Shown one piece after another: positions 35,212 to 43,792 of a stretch of 61,860 nucleotides of DNA (position 1 is the first letter of the stretch; each line of letters opens with the position of its first letter). The translations under genes were made by a program, and so were the position numbers. The DNA lies in NCBI RefSeq assembly GCF_012911005.2, contig NZ_WTVS01000016.1:1-61860 (forward strand), given 5' to 3'. This DNA comes from Aromatoleum toluolicum (GTDB lineage: Bacteria > Pseudomonadota > Gammaproteobacteria > Burkholderiales > Rhodocyclaceae). Below the pieces are notes generated by a model. The model made no database searches. It was not told where the DNA came from and saw nothing but the letters and a program-made list of their open reading frames with translations.

Positions 35212-36834
35212 ATGAACCTGGTCGAATCCCTGCTGCACGCGCTCAAGGACCACGGCGCCCGCGAAATCTTCGGCATCCCCGGCGACTTCGCGCTGCCGTA
35301 CTTCCGCATCATCGAAGAGTCGGAGATCCTGCCGCTGTACACGCTCTCGCACGAGCCGGGCGTCGGCTTCGCGGCGGACGCGACCGCGCGCATCCGCGGT
35401 GGCCTGGGCGTCGCCGCCGTCACCTACGGCGCGGGCGCGTTCAACATGGTCAATGCCGTCGCGGCGGCCTATGCGGAGAAGTCGCCGGTGGTCGTGCTCT
35501 CGGGTGGCCCCGGCAAGGGCGAGGCGAGTTCGGGCCTGCTGCTGCACCATCAGGCCAAGACGCTCGACTCGCAGCTGCAGATCTTCAAGGAGATCACCTG
35601 CGACCAGGTCAAGCTCGACGACGCGGCGCGCGCACCGGCCGACATCGCGCGGGTGCTGGCGAGTTGCCTGCGCAACTCCGAGCCGGTCTATATCGAGATC
35701 CCGCGCGACATGGTGCGCGAACCGTGCGCACCGGTGGTGCGCGAGGCGCCGCGCGCGATCGACCGCGACGCGCTGGCCGCCTGCGTGGACGAGATCCTCG
35801 GCCGGCTCGACGTCGCGAAGCGCCCGGTGCTGATGGCGGGCGTCGAGGTGCGCCGCTTCGGCCTCGAGGAGAAGGTCGCCGACCTCTCGCGCCGCCTCGG
35901 CCTGCCGGTCGTCACCAGCTTCATGGGCCGCGGCCTGCTCACCGACTGCGACGCGCCGCTGGTCGGCACCTACATGGGTGTCGCGGGACTGCCGGACGTG
36001 ACGCAGCTCGTCGAGAGCTCGGACGGCCTCTTCCTGCTCGGCGAGATCATCTCGGACACGAACTTCGCGGTGTCGGAGACCCGCATCGACCTGCGCCAGA
36101 CGATCCAGGCGCACAACGGCCAGGTCACGCTCGGCTACCACATGTACGCGAACATGCCGCTCGCCGCGCTCGTCGACGAGATGCTCGCGCGCGTCAAGGG
36201 CAATGCCGACAAGGCCTTCCCGGTCGCACACTATCAGTACCCGAAGGGCCTCGTCGCGGACGGCGAGACGATCGCGCCGACCGACATCGCGAAGGCGGTG
36301 AACGACCTTTTCGCCGAGCACGGCAGGCTGCCGATCGCCTCCGACATCGGTGACTGCCTGTTCACTGCTATGGAGATCGAGCAGACGGCGCTCATCGCCC
36401 CCGGCTACTACGCGACGATGGGCTTCGGCGTGCCCGCCGGCCTCGGCCTGCAGGCGACCAGCGGCCAGCGCCCGCTGATCCTGGTCGGCGACGGCGCCTT
36501 CCAGATGACCGGCTGGGAACTCGGCAACTGCAAGCGTTACGGCTGGGATCCGATCGTGCTCTTGTTCAACAACGCGAGTTGGGAGATGCTGCGCACCTTC
36601 CAGCCGGAATCGGGTTTCAACGACCTCGGCCACTGGGGATTCGCGGAGATGGCGGCGGGCCTCGGCGGCGACGGCGTCCGCGTGTCCACGCGCGCCGAAC
36701 TGAAGGCCGCGCTCGACAAGGCGATCGCGACGCGCGGCCGCTTCCAGCTGATCGAGGTGACGATCCCGCGCGGCGTGCTGTCGACGACGCTCGCGCGCTT
36801 CGTCGCCGGGGTGAAACGCATCAGCACGAAATAG
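35212..36834 (+). CDS. ipdC: Phenylpyruvate/indolepyruvate decarboxylase (ThDP-dependent)
   Basis: 540 aa, preceded by GGAGGAG. Conserved N-terminal catalytic Glu in TLSHEPGVGFAADA and the ThDP motif GDGAFQMTGWELGN ... NNASWEM. Overall pattern matches Azospirillum-type indole/phenylpyruvate decarboxylases. It converts phenylpyruvate to phenylacetaldehyde (or indolepyruvate to indoleacetaldehyde). In denitrifying Aromatoleum this step belongs to phenylalanine degradation to phenylacetate; phenylacetate-type beta-oxidation genes lie 2.5 kb away and an aldehyde dehydrogenase at 60.3 kb. The divergent Lrp regulator fits amino-acid induction. Confidence 0.88.
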   Translation: MNLVESLLHALKDHGAREIFGIPGDFALPYFRIIEESEILPLYTLSHEPGVGFAADATARIRGGLGVAAVTYGAGAFNMVNAVAAAYAEKSPVVVLSGGPGKGEASSGLLLHHQAKTLDSQLQIFKEITCDQVKLDDAARAPADIARVLASCLRNSEPVYIEIPRDMVREPCAPVVREAPRAIDRDALAACVDEILGRLDVAKRPVLMAGVEVRRFGLEEKVADLSRRLGLPVVTSFMGRGLLTDCDAPLVGTYMGVAGLPDVTQLVESSDGLFLLGEIISDTNFAVSETRIDLRQTIQAHNGQVTLGYHMYANMPLAALVDEMLARVKGNADKAFPVAHYQYPKGLVADGETIAPTDIAKAVNDLFAEHGRLPIASDIGDCLFTAMEIEQTALIAPGYYATMGFGVPAGLGLQATSGQRPLILVGDGAFQMTGWELGNCKRYGWDPIVLLFNNASWEMLRTFQPESGFNDLGHWGFAEMAAGLGGDGVRVSTRAELKAALDKAIATRGRFQLIEVTIPRGVLSTTLARFVAGVKRISTK

Positions 36835-36846
36835 CGCAGGAGTTCG

Positions 36847-37683
36847 ATGACGGCCGGACCCGACACTCCCGCGGCATTCGCCGCCCGGCCGCTCTTCGAA
36901 CCGATCGCGGCACTGCTCGCGCGCTTCACCGGTCCCACGCTGCCCGGCACCGCGCAGCTCGACGCGCTGCTGCGCGAGGTCGCGCCGGGCACCGCGAGCG
37001 GGGGCGGACAGCTGATCCGCTTCATCCTGCCTCCCGCGGAAGCCCTCGCCTACGAAGAGCACATTTACGCGACTGGCGAGGTGCCGACCCGTACGTACGA
37101 GTGGCACGACTTCTTCAACGCGCTCGCGTGGTGCGTCTGGCCGCGCACGAAGGCAGCCTGCAACATCCTCCATCGCCAGGAGCGCGACGCACGCATTGCC
37201 GCCGGACTTCCCGGACGGGGGCCGCGGCGCGATGCCCTGACCCAGTTCGACGAATGCGGCATCGTGGTCGTGTCGAGCGATGCGGAGATCCCGGCCCTCC
37301 TCGCCACCCATGCATGGGAAGAGTCCTTCTGGACGCGGCGCGCGCGATTGATCGCAAGTACCCGCTTCCTCATCTTCGGTCACGGCAGCTGGGACCAGCT
37401 GCGCGAGCCCTTCTTCGGACTGTGCGGCAAGGCGCTGTATCGCGTCGTCGATGAAGGATGGCTGGCACTGGCCGTCGCGGAGCAACAGGCCGAGACCGAC
37501 GTTTGGCTCGCCACGCAACTGCTCGACGCCGGCCTCCTCCACTCGCCCCGCGCGCTCGCGCCGTTGCCACTGCTTGGGATTCCCGGCGTCACTCCAGAAA
37601 ACGAATCCGCTGCGTATTACCGCGACACGCGACAGTTTCGCCCGAAGCGGTCCCCCGCAATACGTAGGGCGGGAGAAGCGTAG
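36847..37683 (+). CDS. DUF3025-family protein
   Basis: 278 aa. The conserved DUF3025 core WHDFFNALAWCVWPRTK is clear (about 89-105), with further conserved segments FDECGIVVVS and FGHGSWDQLREPF. No function is established for the family. It lies 12 bp after the decarboxylase gene on the same strand. The last seven codons and the stop are formed by the left end of a 99-bp intergenic repeat (37662-37760), so the original C-terminus was probably different. Confidence 0.85.
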   Translation: MTAGPDTPAAFAARPLFEPIAALLARFTGPTLPGTAQLDALLREVAPGTASGGGQLIRFILPPAEALAYEEHIYATGEVPTRTYEWHDFFNALAWCVWPRTKAACNILHRQERDARIAAGLPGRGPRRDALTQFDECGIVVVSSDAEIPALLATHAWEESFWTRRARLIASTRFLIFGHGSWDQLREPFFGLCGKALYRVVDEGWLALAVAEQQAETDVWLATQLLDAGLLHSPRALAPLPLLGIPGVTPENESAAYYRDTRQFRPKRSPAIRRAGEA

Positions 37684-37760
37684 CGCATCCCGCCACAACG
37701 CGGATGGAAGCTCCCGACCGCCGCGTGGCGGGATCCGTCTTCGACTCCTCCCGCCCTACG
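37662..37760 (+). repeat. Interspersed ~98-bp repeat with inverted ends, copy 1
   Basis: The ends are inverted: CGTAGGGCGGGAG at the left, CTCCCGCCCTACG at the right, with an internal GCATCCCGCCACAACG ... GGCGGGATC pair. The outer sequence could fold into a long stem. Copy 2 at 39183-39280 is in the opposite orientation. The repeat overlaps the end of the DUF3025 gene and supplies its stop codon. Confidence 0.85.
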
Positions 37761-37826
37761 GCTACCCGCTCTAACCGCTGCTGAAGCCCGTAGAATGCAG
37801 GCCTGACCGAAAACCTCCCTCCATCG

Positions 37827-38483
37827 ATGCCGCGCTTCCAGTACATCCTCTTCGACCTCGACGGCACGCTGATCGACTCCGCGCCCGCGATCCTCGCGAG
37901 CTACCGCCAGGCCTTCGCCTCCACGGGGCGCGCGCCGGCCGTGACGATCGACGAGTCAATCGTCGGGCCGCCGCTGATCGAGACGCTGCACATCCTCGCC
38001 GGGTCGAAAGATCCGCAGGTCATCGACGAGCTCGCCGTCCACTTCAAGGCGAGCTACGACACGACGGGTTACCGCGAGACCGCGGCCTACGCCGGCGTCG
38101 GCGACATGCTCGAGCGCCTCGCGGCCAGCGGACGCACGCTCGCCATCGCGACCAACAAGCGCCTGCATCCGACCCGCCTGATCCTCGATCATCTCGGCTG
38201 GAGCGGCTACTTCAAGACGGTGTATGCGCTGGATCTCTTCGAGCCGCGCCTGCCGAGCAAGGCGGCGATGATCGCGCGCCTGATGGCCGACCACGACATT
38301 CCCGAGCACGTGTCGGTGTACGTCGGCGACCGCAGCGAGGACGGCGAATCGGCCGACGCGAACCGCCTGCCCTTCTTCGCCGCGACCTGGGGCTATGGCA
38401 GCCTGGTGCCGGAGGAAATGGCCACCCACTGGCGAGCCTTTGCAAGCCCGGCGGCGCTGACCGAGGCGCTGCTGGACGACTGA
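37827..38483 (+). CDS. gph: HAD-family phosphatase, Gph-like
   Basis: 218 aa. HAD motif I FDLDGTLIDSAPAIL (about 7-21), motif II IATNKR, motif III region SKAAM and motif IV YVGDRSEDGESADAN give a complete catalytic set. Phosphoglycolate phosphatases of this size salvage 2-phosphoglycolate; other small phosphates are possible. It lies between the two copies of the interspersed repeat and converges on the MocA-like gene. Confidence 0.85.
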   Translation: MPRFQYILFDLDGTLIDSAPAILASYRQAFASTGRAPAVTIDESIVGPPLIETLHILAGSKDPQVIDELAVHFKASYDTTGYRETAAYAGVGDMLERLAASGRTLAIATNKRLHPTRLILDHLGWSGYFKTVYALDLFEPRLPSKAAMIARLMADHDIPEHVSVYVGDRSEDGESADANRLPFFAATWGYGSLVPEEMATHWRAFASPAALTEALLDD

Positions 38484-38499
38484 AACAAGCGTGCGCGCT

Positions 38500-39090
38500 T
38501 CAGGGGCGCAAGTCGTCGGGAACGTCGATATCGGCAAGGATACCCGCATCGTCGCAGTCGATGCGGTGCAACTGCTCCTTGTGCGCGACGATCACGCGGC
38601 GCGCCCCCTCGTCGCCCGCGATCGCCAGTAGTTCGTCCTTCAGCGGCGCCGCAAATCCGACCGGGTGGCCACGCTGTCCGTCGACGAACGGTGCGGCGAG
38701 CAGAGCGCCCTCGGCGATCGCCGAGGCGACCGCAGCCATCGTGCCTGGACGGATATAGGGCATGTCGCCCAGCGCGATGATCCAGCCCCCGGCATCGGCC
38801 CTCGCACGGACACCGCAGGCGAGCGTTGCCGCCATTCCCTGCCCCGCGTCCGGACACAGGACGTACGGAACTCCCGCAACGTCGAAATGCCCGCGCAGGA
38901 CGGAATCCTCCGGCCGCAGGACCGCGAGCACCTCGCCCAGTGCATCCCGCAGGTTCTCGGCGCTACGCACTGCGACGGGCGTGCCGTCGGCGAGCGGATG
39001 ACACAGCTTGTTGCTGCCGAAGCGCGAACCCTGCCCCGCCGCGAGCAGGATACCGACGATGCCGCGGGACGATGTCGGACGGTCTTCCAA
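38500..39090 (-). CDS. MocA/MobA-like nucleotidyltransferase
   Basis: 196 aa from a TTG at 39090, chosen for an excellent ribosome site (GGAGGTGGGG) just upstream; a GTG at 39126 adds 12 residues but has no such site. N-terminal nucleotide-binding motif GILLAAGQGSRFGSNKL and IALGDMPYIRPGTM are typical of the MobA-like NTP transferase family, which includes molybdenum-cofactor cytidylyl- and guanylyltransferases. It may finish the Mo cofactor of a hydroxylase-type enzyme; no molybdoenzyme gene is in the window. Confidence 0.85.
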   Translation of the reverse strand: MEDRPTSSRGIVGILLAAGQGSRFGSNKLCHPLADGTPVAVRSAENLRDALGEVLAVLRPEDSVLRGHFDVAGVPYVLCPDAGQGMAATLACGVRARADAGGWIIALGDMPYIRPGTMAAVASAIAEGALLAAPFVDGQRGHPVGFAAPLKDELLAIAGDEGARRVIVAHKEQLHRIDCDDAGILADIDVPDDLRP

Positions 39091-39182
39091 AACCCCACCT
39101 CCACGCGAACACGATTGCCGGACCACAGCTTAGCTGATGCGTATTGCCCGCGAGAGCTGCCGGCCCGTATCGGTGTCCGGGT

Positions 39183-39280
39183 CGTAGGGCGGGAGGAGCC
39201 GGAGGCGTATCCGGCCATCCGCACGCCGGACATGATGACACGCCGTTGTGGCGGGATGCGCTGCGCTCCTCCCGCCCTAC
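39183..39280 (-). repeat. Interspersed ~98-bp repeat with inverted ends, copy 2
   Basis: Read on the minus strand it begins GTAGGGCGGGAGGAGCGCAG and continues CGCATCCCGCCACAACG, matching copy 1 with two substitutions over the first ~38 bp; the other end CTCCCGCCCTACG is also shared, while the middle has diverged. It lies between the MocA-like gene and the thiolase stop. Confidence 0.85.
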
Positions 39281-39305
39281 TGGATCGCGCCCGTTCGCCC
39301 CTGCT

Positions 39306-40514
39306 TCAGCCCGGAATACGCTCGATCACCAGCGCGATGCCGTGGCCGACGCCGATGCACAGGCTGACCACCGCGTAGCGGCCGTTGCGCCGCTCCAGCT
39401 CGCGCGCGGCCGACAGCGCGATGCGCGCACCCGATGCGCCGAGCGGGTGACCGATCGCAATTGCGCCGCCGTTGGGGTTCACGCGCGGGTCGTCGAACGC
39501 CACACCCATCACCTTCAGGCAGCTCAGAACCTGTGGCGCGAAGGCTTCGTTGATCTCGATGACGTCCATGTCCTTCAGCGTGAGCCCGGCGCGCTCGAGC
39601 GCCTTCGGGATCGCATAGGCGGGACCGACGCCCATGATGCGCGGCTCGACGCCCGCGACCGCACCTGCGAGGATGCGCGCCATCGGCTTCGCGCCGGCCT
39701 TCTCGCCCGTCGCCTTGCTGCCGATCAGCAGCGCAGCGGCGCCGTCGTTGATGCCGGAGGCGTTGCCGGCGGTGACGACCCCGTTCGGGAACAGCGACTT
39801 GAGCTTCGCCAGCGAGTCGTAGGTCGACTCCGGACGGGGATGCTCGTCCTCGGCGACAACCAGCGGCGGGGTCTTGCGGCCGGTCGGGACCGAGATCGGC
39901 AGGATCTCGCCGGCGTAGAAGCCCGCTTCCTTCGCGGCCGCGTACTTCGACTGGGATGCGGCGGCGAAGCGGTCCGAATCCTCGCGCGAGATACCGAATT
40001 CCGCGGCGACGTTGTCGCCCGTCTCCGGCATGCTGTCGTTGCCGTACTGCTCGACGATCTTCGGGTTCGGGAAGCGTGCGCCGATGGTCGTGTCGAACAC
40101 CTTGAAGTCGCGGCTATAGGCTGATTCGGCCTTCGCGACGACGAAGGGCGCGCGGCTCATGCTCTCGACGCCGCCGGCAATGTAAAGCTCGCCCTCGCCC
40201 GCCGTGATCGCACGCGCGGTGTCCAGCACTGCGGCGAGGCCGCTGCCGCACAGGCGGTTCACCGTCTGACCGGCAATGTTGGTCGGCAGGCCCGCGAGCA
40301 GCGCCGCGTGACGCGCGACGTTGCGCGAATCCTCACCGGCCTGTGCGGCGCAGCCGAGGACCACGTCCTCGATGTCGGCGGCAGCGAAAGGCGAGCGTGC
40401 GACAACCTCGCGGATCACGGTGGCGACGAGGTCGTCGGGACGGACCGGGGCGAGCGAGCCGGCGTGGCGGCCGATGGGGGAACGCAGACCGGCGTAGATG
40501 TAGGCGTCGAGCAT
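39306..40514 (-). CDS. paaJ: Thiolase, 3-oxoadipyl-CoA thiolase type (PaaJ/PcaF-like)
   Basis: 402 aa from the ATG at 40514; the open frame continues far upstream, but that part is the other strand's shadow of the dehydrogenase gene. Active residues: nucleophile Cys in NRLCGSGLAAV, His in GHPLGASGARI and Cys in VSLCIGVGHGIA. Cleaves a 3-oxoacyl-CoA with CoA. Operon partners PaaH- and PaaF-like suggest 3-oxoadipyl-CoA from phenylacetate. Because a bad-ali cluster lies next door, C7 dicarboxyl-CoA beta-oxidation (pimeloyl-CoA) is a serious alternative. Confidence 0.85.
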   Translation of the reverse strand: MLDAYIYAGLRSPIGRHAGSLAPVRPDDLVATVIREVVARSPFAAADIEDVVLGCAAQAGEDSRNVARHAALLAGLPTNIAGQTVNRLCGSGLAAVLDTARAITAGEGELYIAGGVESMSRAPFVVAKAESAYSRDFKVFDTTIGARFPNPKIVEQYGNDSMPETGDNVAAEFGISREDSDRFAAASQSKYAAAKEAGFYAGEILPISVPTGRKTPPLVVAEDEHPRPESTYDSLAKLKSLFPNGVVTAGNASGINDGAAALLIGSKATGEKAGAKPMARILAGAVAGVEPRIMGVGPAYAIPKALERAGLTLKDMDVIEINEAFAPQVLSCLKVMGVAFDDPRVNPNGGAIAIGHPLGASGARIALSAARELERRNGRYAVVSLCIGVGHGIALVIERIPG

Positions 40515-40543
40515 GGAATCTCCTTTGGTAACGGGTATGTTTG

Positions 40544-42064
40544 TCAGTTGTCGGGCGTCAGCAACGACACGCCCAGGCGCGCGCGGCGGGTGAGCCAGGG
40601 GCTCGGGCGATAACGCGGATCGCGGTAGAACTCGTGCATGCCGTCGAGGATCGCGAGGATCGTCGAGGCGCCCAGCGAATCGCCCAGCGCGAGCGGCCCC
40701 TTCGGATAGCCGAGGCCGAGGCGCACGGCCGAATCGATGTCGTCCGGCGTCGCGATGCGCTGCTGCGCGATGTCGCAGCCGATGTTGACGATCGCGGCGA
40801 CGACGCGTTGCGCGACAAGCCCCGCGCTGTCGCGCACCAGGGATACGGCCTTCCCGCCGGCGGCGAGTGCGGCCCACGTGGCGTCGCGTGCTTCGGTTGC
40901 GGTCAGCGGCGTCGTCATCAGGGTCAGGTGCTTGTCGACGAACAGCGGGTCGAGCGCCAGGGTGCGCTTCGGATCCAGCCCCTCGGCCAGCGCGCAGGTG
41001 GTCGCATCCCTGCCGACCGGCAGCACGATGCATACCGAACCCTCGGCGGGACGTTCGCCGCGGTCGAGCGCGACGCCTTGCGCCTCCAGCGCCGCGACGA
41101 CACGCGCGTGCAGGGCGGCGTCGGCGCGGCTCACCCACAGGGGCTGCGGCGCGACGGCCGGCACGGACGGCATGGCGACCGGCACGGCACTGCCGTCCTT
41201 ATAGACGTAGAAGCCCTGCCCGCTCTTGCGCCCGAGCAGCCCGCCGGCGAGGCGCTGGCGCGTGATGGGGGACGGCCGGTAGCGCGGCTCCTGGTAGTAC
41301 TGGTCGTAGATCGACTCCATCACCGGATGCGACACGTCCAGCCCGGTGAGGTCGAGCAGCTCGCACGGCCCCATGCGGAAGCCGACCGATTCCTTGAGGA
41401 TGCGGTCCAGCGTCGCGAAGTCCGTGATGCCTTCGCCGAGCACGCGCAGCGATTCGGTGAGGTAGCCGCGGCCGGCGTGATTGACGATGAAGCCCGGGGT
41501 GTCGGCGGCACGCACGGGGGTGTGACCCATGCGGCGTGCCAGCGCGGTCAGCGCGTCGCCTGCCGTGCGGTCGCCGCGCACGCCGTCGATGACCTCGACG
41601 ACCTTCATCAGCGGCACGGGACTGAAGAAGTGGAAGCCCACCACCCGCTCGGGACGGCGGCAGGCGGCGGCGATCGAGGTCACCGACAGCGACGACGTGT
41701 TGGTCGCCAGCACGCAGCCGTCAGCCACGACTTCTTCGAGATCGCGGAACAGGCCACGCTTGGCGTCGAGGTTCTCGACGATCGCCTCGACGACGACGTC
41801 ACAGCCGGCAAGCTCGGCGAGGCTCGCCGCGACCGTCATCCGCTCGGTCGCCGTGCGCGCGGCAGCGGCGTCCATCTTGCCCTTCTCGGCGAGCTTGGCG
41901 AGCATGCCGCCCACCGCATCGCACGCTTCCGCGGCTGCACCCGCGCGGGTGTCGAAGAGCCGCACCGCCACGCCCGCCTGCACCGCGATCTGGGCGATCC
42001 CGCGGCCCATCAGGCCGGTGCCGACGACGCCGAGCGTCAGGTCATTACGCATTGCATCGAACAT
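40544..42064 (-). CDS. paaH: 3-hydroxyacyl-CoA dehydrogenase, PaaH type
   Basis: 506 aa, the long form with a duplicated C-terminal domain as in PaaH/PaaC. NAD motif GVVGTGLMGRGIAQIA, then ATNTSSLSVTSIAA and the catalytic HFFSPVPLMKVVEV with its His; a second C-terminal domain is repeated at about 410-490. It oxidises 3-hydroxyadipyl-CoA (or a related dicarboxyl-CoA). The start lies 3 bp after the paaF stop, and the thiolase begins 29 bp after its own stop, so the three genes form one operon. Confidence 0.88.
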   Translation of the reverse strand: MFDAMRNDLTLGVVGTGLMGRGIAQIAVQAGVAVRLFDTRAGAAAEACDAVGGMLAKLAEKGKMDAAAARTATERMTVAASLAELAGCDVVVEAIVENLDAKRGLFRDLEEVVADGCVLATNTSSLSVTSIAAACRRPERVVGFHFFSPVPLMKVVEVIDGVRGDRTAGDALTALARRMGHTPVRAADTPGFIVNHAGRGYLTESLRVLGEGITDFATLDRILKESVGFRMGPCELLDLTGLDVSHPVMESIYDQYYQEPRYRPSPITRQRLAGGLLGRKSGQGFYVYKDGSAVPVAMPSVPAVAPQPLWVSRADAALHARVVAALEAQGVALDRGERPAEGSVCIVLPVGRDATTCALAEGLDPKRTLALDPLFVDKHLTLMTTPLTATEARDATWAALAAGGKAVSLVRDSAGLVAQRVVAAIVNIGCDIAQQRIATPDDIDSAVRLGLGYPKGPLALGDSLGASTILAILDGMHEFYRDPRYRPSPWLTRRARLGVSLLTPDN

Positions 42065-42067
42065 CTC

Positions 42068-42838
42068 TCACACCCCCTCGAAACCGGCCGGACGCTTGTC
42101 GAAGAAGGCCTGCATGCCTTCCTTCTGGTCGCGGCTCGCGAACAGCAACTGGAACGCCTTGCGCTCGAGCATCAGCGCCGCGTCGAGCGAGGCGTCCTGG
42201 CCGGCGAGCAGCACTTCCTTGATCTGCATGATCGCGAGCGGCGGCAACGCGGCGATCTGCGTCGCCAGCTCCATCGCGCGCGACTGCACCTCGGCATCCG
42301 GCACGACCTCGCTCGCGAGGCCCATCTCGCCGGCCTCGCGCCCGCTCACCGGCTGCCCGCTCAGCACCATCTTCATCGCCTTGAACTTGCCCACCGCGCG
42401 CGCCAGGCGCTGGGTGCCGCCGGCCCCGGGCATGATCCCGACCTTGACTTCCGGCTGGCAGAACGACGCGCCCTCGCCCGCGACGATGATGTCGGCGTGC
42501 ATCGCGAGTTCGCAGCCGCCGCCCCATGCGAAGCCATTCACCGCGGCGATCACCGGCTTCGGGCAGCTCGCGATGGCGCCCCACAGGCGATGGGTGTGGC
42601 GCAGCATGATCTCGATCGCACCCGCCTCGGCCATCTCGCGCAAGTCGGCGCCGGCGGCGAAGTACTTGTCACCGCCCGTCAGGACGATGGCACGCACTTC
42701 GGGGTCGCGGCCGAGCGCGGTGAAGTGCTCGGCGAGCTGCATGCGCACCTGCTGGTTCAACGCGTTGCGGGCCTCGGGCCGGTTGAGCCGCACCACCGCG
42801 ACCTGCGGATTCGGCCGTTCGACGACTACTGCATCCAT
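42068..42838 (-). CDS. paaF: Enoyl-CoA hydratase, PaaF type
   Basis: 256 aa from the ATG at 42838 (AAGGAG upstream); an ATG at 42862 adds 8 residues. Crotonase fold: oxyanion hole FAAGADLREM and WGGGCELAM, with catalytic Glu in GGGCE and FCQPEVKVG, both present. Hydrates a 2-enoyl-CoA such as 2,3-dehydroadipyl-CoA. First gene of the paaF-paaH-thiolase operon; divergent from paaY across 215 bp that contain a perfect TATAAT (42952-42957) without a convincing -35. Confidence 0.87.
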   Translation of the reverse strand: MDAVVVERPNPQVAVVRLNRPEARNALNQQVRMQLAEHFTALGRDPEVRAIVLTGGDKYFAAGADLREMAEAGAIEIMLRHTHRLWGAIASCPKPVIAAVNGFAWGGGCELAMHADIIVAGEGASFCQPEVKVGIMPGAGGTQRLARAVGKFKAMKMVLSGQPVSGREAGEMGLASEVVPDAEVQSRAMELATQIAALPPLAIMQIKEVLLAGQDASLDAALMLERKAFQLLFASRDQKEGMQAFFDKRPAGFEGV

Positions 42839-43053
42839 CTCTCGCTCTCCTTGGGTCCGCACTGCGAACCATTGTTCTGTCTATTTTGGAAAATGCACGA
42901 TACTGCTTTTCCGCCGATGGATAAACCCCTAGAATCGAATAATCCGGGCAATATAATGCCTTTAAGGCCTGATCGGGCGCGTAACGCCGCAAAGACCGCG
43001 CCGGACCGAACCCCGCCCCACGAGCCCGCACTGCGTGCACACAAGGAGTTTCG

Positions 43054-43668
43054 ATGACCACACCCCGAGTATTCGCGATCGACGGCGTCGTGCCGGTCGT
43101 TGACCCGACCGCCTACGTCCATCCCACTGCCGTGCTGATCGGCGACGTGATCGTCGGCCCTGGCTGCTACGTCGGCCCCTGTGCCAGCCTGCGCGGCGAC
43201 TTCGGCCGCCTGATCCTGCAGGCAGGCGTGAACGTGCAGGACACCTGCGTGATCCACAGCTTCCCCGAGCACGACACGGTCGTCGAAGAGAACGGGCACA
43301 TCGGCCACGGCGCCGTGCTGCATTGCTGCACGATCAAGCGCAATGCGCTGGTCGGCATGAACGCCGTCGTGATGGACAACGCCGTGATCGGTGAGAACAC
43401 CTTCGTCGCTGCGTGCAGCTTCGTGAAGGCGGGGATGGAGGTGCCGGCCAACTCGTTGGTCGCCGGCGTACCTGCCAAGGTCGTACGCGCGCTGACCGAG
43501 CAGGAAATGGCGTGGAAGGTGCGCGGCACCGGGATCTACCAGAACCTCGCCGTGCGCTGCCTCGCGACGATGGAAGAGACTAATGCGCTGACCGCGGAGG
43601 AACCGGGACGCAAGCGCATCGTGATGCCTGAAATCGTGCCGCTGAGCGAACAGAAACAGCGGGGCTGA
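43054..43668 (+). CDS. paaY: PaaY-like hexapeptide-repeat protein (gamma-carbonic anhydrase fold thioesterase)
   Basis: 204 aa, preceded by AAGGAG. Left-handed beta-helix hexapeptide pattern from about residue 12 ([20 protein letters not shown]), zinc ligands in IHSFPEHD and [12 protein letters not shown]. PaaY proteins hydrolyse dead-end CoA thioesters of the phenylacetate pathway. Divergence from a PaaF-PaaH-thiolase operon supports a phenylacetate module, although the ring epoxidase and ligase genes (paaABCDE, paaK) are not in the window. Confidence 0.88.
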   Translation: MTTPRVFAIDGVVPVVDPTAYVHPTAVLIGDVIVGPGCYVGPCASLRGDFGRLILQAGVNVQDTCVIHSFPEHDTVVEENGHIGHGAVLHCCTIKRNALVGMNAVVMDNAVIGENTFVAACSFVKAGMEVPANSLVAGVPAKVVRALTEQEMAWKVRGTGIYQNLAVRCLATMEETNALTAEEPGRKRIVMPEIVPLSEQKQRG

Positions 43669-43670
43669 GC

Positions 43671-43705
43671 AAAAAATCCGGCTCGACGCGTTCGCGTCGA
43701 GCCGG
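43671..43705 (-). terminator. Rho-independent terminator of the badHI operon
   Basis: A perfect 13-bp stem CCGGCTCGACGCG / CGCGTCGAGCCGG (43678-43690 with 43693-43705) with a 2-nt loop. On the minus strand it is followed by A then six T (43671-43677 read in reverse), so it ends transcripts of the nitroreductase/badHI operon. It could also slow the convergent paaY transcript. Confidence 0.85.
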
Positions 43706-43792
43706 CCAGAACTCCGGCGAGTTTGGGAGAAGGGAGCAGGACGAACTGCACCGGAGGCGGGCCGATCAGCTCGATCGACCCGCAGGAAAAAC
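43671..43792 (-). ncRNA. Structured 3-prime UTR element, copy A (candidate RNA)
   Basis: Between the nitroreductase stop and the terminator. Three helices on the minus strand: stem 1 from 43758-43767 with 43773-43782 (10 bp, including a U-G wobble that is a C-A mismatch on the other strand); stem 2 from CTCCGG 43712-43717 with CCGGAG 43751-43756; and the terminator stem. Copy B at 53050-53167 after livM conserves the same three helices although stem 1 differs in sequence. Confidence 0.5.

Noticed and set aside
40541-43057. Long plus-strand open frame over paaH and paaF
   Set aside because: Antisense shadow spanning two genes and an intergenic promoter region; no protein-like motif.
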